Positions 61,816 to 64,000 of a stretch of DNA of 64,000 bases are shown one piece after another. How positions within the stretch are numbered: the first letter of the stretch is position 1; every line of letters starts with the position of its first letter. A program made the translations under genes and the position numbers. This stretch comes from Pseudomonas lurida. Its GTDB lineage: Bacteria > Pseudomonadota > Gammaproteobacteria > Pseudomonadales > Pseudomonadaceae. The notes under the pieces are model-generated. The model did not search any database, was not told the DNA's origin, and was given only the letters and a program-made list of their open reading frames with translations. The stretch is from the NCBI RefSeq assembly GCF_002563895.1, contig NZ_PDJB01000001.1, positions 2,897,501-2,961,500 on the forward strand, written 5' to 3'.

Positions 61816-63168
61816 TCAGGGCTGGCGGGATACGTACAGATTCACCCCGATACAGACCAGCAAGGCGAACGCAGACAACAGCATTGCGTTCGCCATCCCT
61901 TGCGAGAACGACGCCACGTCATCATGCGCAATCAATATTCCCGAGACGGCAACGCCTAACACGCCGCCCAACTGCCTGGCAGAAGCCATCAACCCCGAGG
62001 CGATCCCTGCATCGTGCTGGGATACAGACGACAACATCGAATTGGTAATGGACGGCACCGACATTGCGCTGCCAATGCCGACCAGCATCAGTGCGCCATT
62101 GAGCAGCCATGGGGAGGCTTGCGCCGTGATTTGCGACAGTACGAGAAAACCTGCGATCTGAACGCTAAAGCCCGTGGTGATGATGCGTGTGGCGCTGAAG
62201 CGTTTGGCGAAGCGTGAGGAGAGCAGGGTTGAAAGGGTCAGCACCGCCGTCAAGGGGATGAATGACACCCCGGTTTTGAACGCGTCGTAGTGCAGGAAGG
62301 TTTGAAAGTAGATACTGAACACGAACACTGCGCCATAAAACGTCAAATTGATCGCAGCACCGGCCAGCGCCATGCTGCCGAGCACTTTATTGCGGGCAAG
62401 GCGTGTCGGTAGCATGGGATCCTTGACGTGACGTTCGATCACAACGAACGCTGCCGCACAGGCCAGCGCAACAGCCATGGATGTCAGCGTCTCAGCGCTC
62501 CAGCCTTGCGCACTCGACTCGGTCAAGCCGTAGGTTAAGGATGCAAGGCACACAGCAATACTGATCTGGCCCGGAATATCGATGTGTTTATCGACCCGAG
62601 GGGATGCGGGTGCGTAGCGCAGGATCAGCATGATCGCCAGCAGACCGATTGGAATATTCAGCAGAAAGACACTTCGCCATCCAAAGTACTCGATCATCAA
62701 ACCACCGATTACCGGCCCGGCAGCCAGCGCTATTCCGCCGCAAGCCCCCCAGAGCGCGACGGCAGATCGACGTCGGTCCGGGTCTTGAAATGACACACGG
62801 ATCAGCGTCAATGAAGTGGGGATCAGCAACGCGGCTCCGATGCCCTGGATCACCCGCATCGTGATCAGGACACTCATGCTGTTGGCCAAGCCGCAGCCGA
62901 TGGAGGCTAGGGTAAATATCGCAAAGCCCGCGGCGAAAACGGATTTTGCCCCCCATTTGTCACTCCAGGCTCCCCCCAGGATCAGCAAGGCAGAGAAGGG
63001 CAAGGCATAACTGTTAATGACCCACTGAAGGCCGGTGAGGTCGGCGTTAAAGGCGGCTTTCAGGGCTCCCAGCCCGACGTTCACTACGCTGACGTCGAGT
63101 TGCACGACAAGAAAGCCCAGGCAGGCAGCGATTAAGATGGCGCGTAACGAAGCAGGAGTTTGAATCAT
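61816..63168 (-). CDS. DHA2-family MFS drug exporter (EmrB/QacA type)
   Basis: A 450-residue exporter with about fourteen helices. The first helix has LVVQLDVSVVNVGLGAL, equivalent to the DHA2 motif LDxTIVNVALP, and motif C appears as ALAAGPVIGGLMIEYFGWRSVFLLNIPIG near residues 148-176, here given by AAGPVIGG and FLLNIPIG. There is no EmrA-like partner. It may be co-regulated with the nitroreductase gene upstream (100-bp gap, same strand). Substrate unknown. Confidence 0.87.
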   Translation of the reverse strand: MIQTPASLRAILIAACLGFLVVQLDVSVVNVGLGALKAAFNADLTGLQWVINSYALPFSALLILGGAWSDKWGAKSVFAAGFAIFTLASIGCGLANSMSVLITMRVIQGIGAALLIPTSLTLIRVSFQDPDRRRSAVALWGACGGIALAAGPVIGGLMIEYFGWRSVFLLNIPIGLLAIMLILRYAPASPRVDKHIDIPGQISIAVCLASLTYGLTESSAQGWSAETLTSMAVALACAAAFVVIERHVKDPMLPTRLARNKVLGSMALAGAAINLTFYGAVFVFSIYFQTFLHYDAFKTGVSFIPLTAVLTLSTLLSSRFAKRFSATRIITTGFSVQIAGFLVLSQITAQASPWLLNGALMLVGIGSAMSVPSITNSMLSSVSQHDAGIASGLMASARQLGGVLGVAVSGILIAHDDVASFSQGMANAMLLSAFALLVCIGVNLYVSRQP

Positions 63169-63267
63169 GGCATTTGTGTTTCACAGCCTGTGGCAGGTCA
63201 GGGTTGAGGCGATTGACCCAGGCCATGGCATGCCTGGCGTGAACCAGGCACGCACAGTGGCGAGGGC

Positions 63268-63882
63268 TTACACGAACTGCAATACGTCGTTCACGGCTTT
63301 ACGCGGTTTTTGTGGCCAGTTGGCCGAGCCCGGGTAGCCAACGGTGATCAACATCACAGGTACTTCTTCCTCCGACAGACCGAACTCCTTGGCCACCGCA
63401 GCCTGATCGAACCCGATCATGGGGGTCGATACCAGGCCTTGGCCCTTGGCGGCCAACATCAGGGTCATCGCGGCAAGCGAGCCAGAGCGAATGGCTTCGT
63501 CGCGCTGCAATTGAGCGTTTTCCTGGTACATGCCTTGGGCCGCACCCACCCACATGTCGTAGATCGACTGGTCAATGATTCCGGCATCCAGGGTCGGCTT
63601 CAATGCGGCAGGCAGGGTGACATGCGGGTTCAGGGTGCCGCAGACAATAAACGTCACGGCGGCGTCCATGATCTTTTGCTGGCCGAATGCCAATGGCAGC
63701 AGGCGCGCTTTGGCTTCGGTGCTGCGTACGGCCAGGAACTTCCAGTTTTGCAGGTTGAAAGCGGAAGGGGCGTGGGTGGCCAGGTTGACCAGCTCGGCGA
63801 CCTGGGCGTCCGTCAAGGAGCGTTCAGTGTCGTAGCTGTTGGCGGAAATGCGGGACTTAATTACTTCGGCGATAACGGACAT
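63268..63882 (-). CDS. Nitroreductase-family FMN oxidoreductase
   Basis: A 204-residue FMN enzyme. The N-terminal IKSRISANSYDTERSL with R-x-S spacing, APSAFNLQNWKFLAV near 39-53 and GPG-like turn replaced by GFDQAAVAKEFGLSEEEVPVMLITVGYP near 160-187 fit the nitroreductase fold. The ATG at 63882 was chosen because the frame before it has no ribosome site. Such proteins reduce nitroaromatics or quinones, or act as malonic semialdehyde reductases; the substrate cannot be read here. Confidence 0.85.
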   Translation of the reverse strand: MSVIAEVIKSRISANSYDTERSLTDAQVAELVNLATHAPSAFNLQNWKFLAVRSTEAKARLLPLAFGQQKIMDAAVTFIVCGTLNPHVTLPAALKPTLDAGIIDQSIYDMWVGAAQGMYQENAQLQRDEAIRSGSLAAMTLMLAAKGQGLVSTPMIGFDQAAVAKEFGLSEEEVPVMLITVGYPGSANWPQKPRKAVNDVLQFV

Positions 63883-63952
63883 GGTGATCTCTGTGCGGGC
63901 GGGTGATGCGCAGGACACGGTTGTCACTCTTGAGCCTGCGCCCTGTTTCAAC

Positions 63953-64000
63953 TCAGCGGCTGAAGCCGTCGAATGGCGTCATGTAGACGGCGCCGAACGG
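63953..64000 (-). CDS. Possible partial gene (C-terminal 15 residues)
   Basis: A minus-strand frame enters from the window edge and stops at 63953-63955, reading PFGAVYMTPFDGFSR. The length is too short for a family call; the only support is its open frame and its position just upstream of the nitroreductase gene. Confidence 0.3.
   Translation of the reverse strand, partial: PFGAVYMTPFDGFSR

Overview
The window reads as chromosomal DNA of a Pseudomonas of the fluorescens group. Supporting this are high-GC coding with tightly packed ATGA overlaps, Pseudomonas-type REP palindromes (about 1322-1400, 4872-4897, 9509-9570, 21979-22021), a MexEF-OprN efflux pump, a complete benABCDKF benzoate block with a BenR-like activator, LpxO, EfeUOB, and several DUFs common in the genus. 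I saw no rRNA, tRNA, CRISPR array, prophage or intact insertion sequence.

Region by region. 0-4.5 kb: an NAD-precursor pair (PnuC and a NadR-like kinase), a Cache-domain chemoreceptor, UppP and a DUF1294 protein. 4.5-5.0 kb: a gene-free, strongly self-complementary repeat-like element. 5-13.6 kb: a YjbR protein, a LysR/AzoR pair, a secreted hydrolase, two MFS carriers, the ABC-F protein YbiT and a methyltransferase. 13.7-17 kb: a TIGR03067-like protein and two envelope genes with TTG starts, a Wzz chain-length regulator and the lipid A hydroxylase LpxO. 17-24.6 kb: bacterial NHEJ (LigD and Ku), a PQQ-type sugar dehydrogenase, an NTF2-like protein, a TetR regulator with its own palindrome, and PssA. 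24.6-29 kb: the iron-uptake operon efeU-efeO-efeB plus a second M75 protein, behind a Fur-box-like site. 29-33.3 kb: an AT-richer accessory patch after an AraC gene whose last 288 bp are repeated 1.7 kb downstream, with two orphan genes and an MFS gene. 33.4-39.3 kb: mexEF-oprN. 39.7-47.3 kb: a TonB receptor and dipeptide-type ABC importer operon of unknown substrate. 47.7-55.1 kb: benR and benABCDKF. 55-58.4 kb: a DUF2790 protein, a LysR regulator, and an SDR/AraC pair. 58.4-61.8 kb: three orphan genes separated by hairpin repeats, then decayed LysR, gfa, adhC and SDR fragments. 61.8-64 kb: a DHA2 exporter and a nitroreductase.

How the genes work together. BenF and BenK would bring benzoate across the outer and inner membranes, BenABC dihydroxylates it, and BenD yields catechol. 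Two 15-bp XylS/BenR-type half-sites exactly 21 bp apart precede benA. EfeB, EfeO and EfeU form a ferrous-iron importer. MexE, MexF and OprN form a tripartite pump with a perfect LysR-type palindrome upstream. LigD and Ku form a two-component end-joining system.

The most unusual material is non-coding or decayed. It comprises the three-way-junction-like element at 4601-4694, the nested direct repeats bracketing the 31.4-33.4 kb block, the hairpin-punctuated orphan genes at 58.4-60.2 kb, and the formaldehyde-detoxification gene graveyard at 61.4-61.8 kb. No clearly new multi-gene system could be established from sequence alone. The TonB/ABC operon and the orphan genes are the best candidates for undescribed function.
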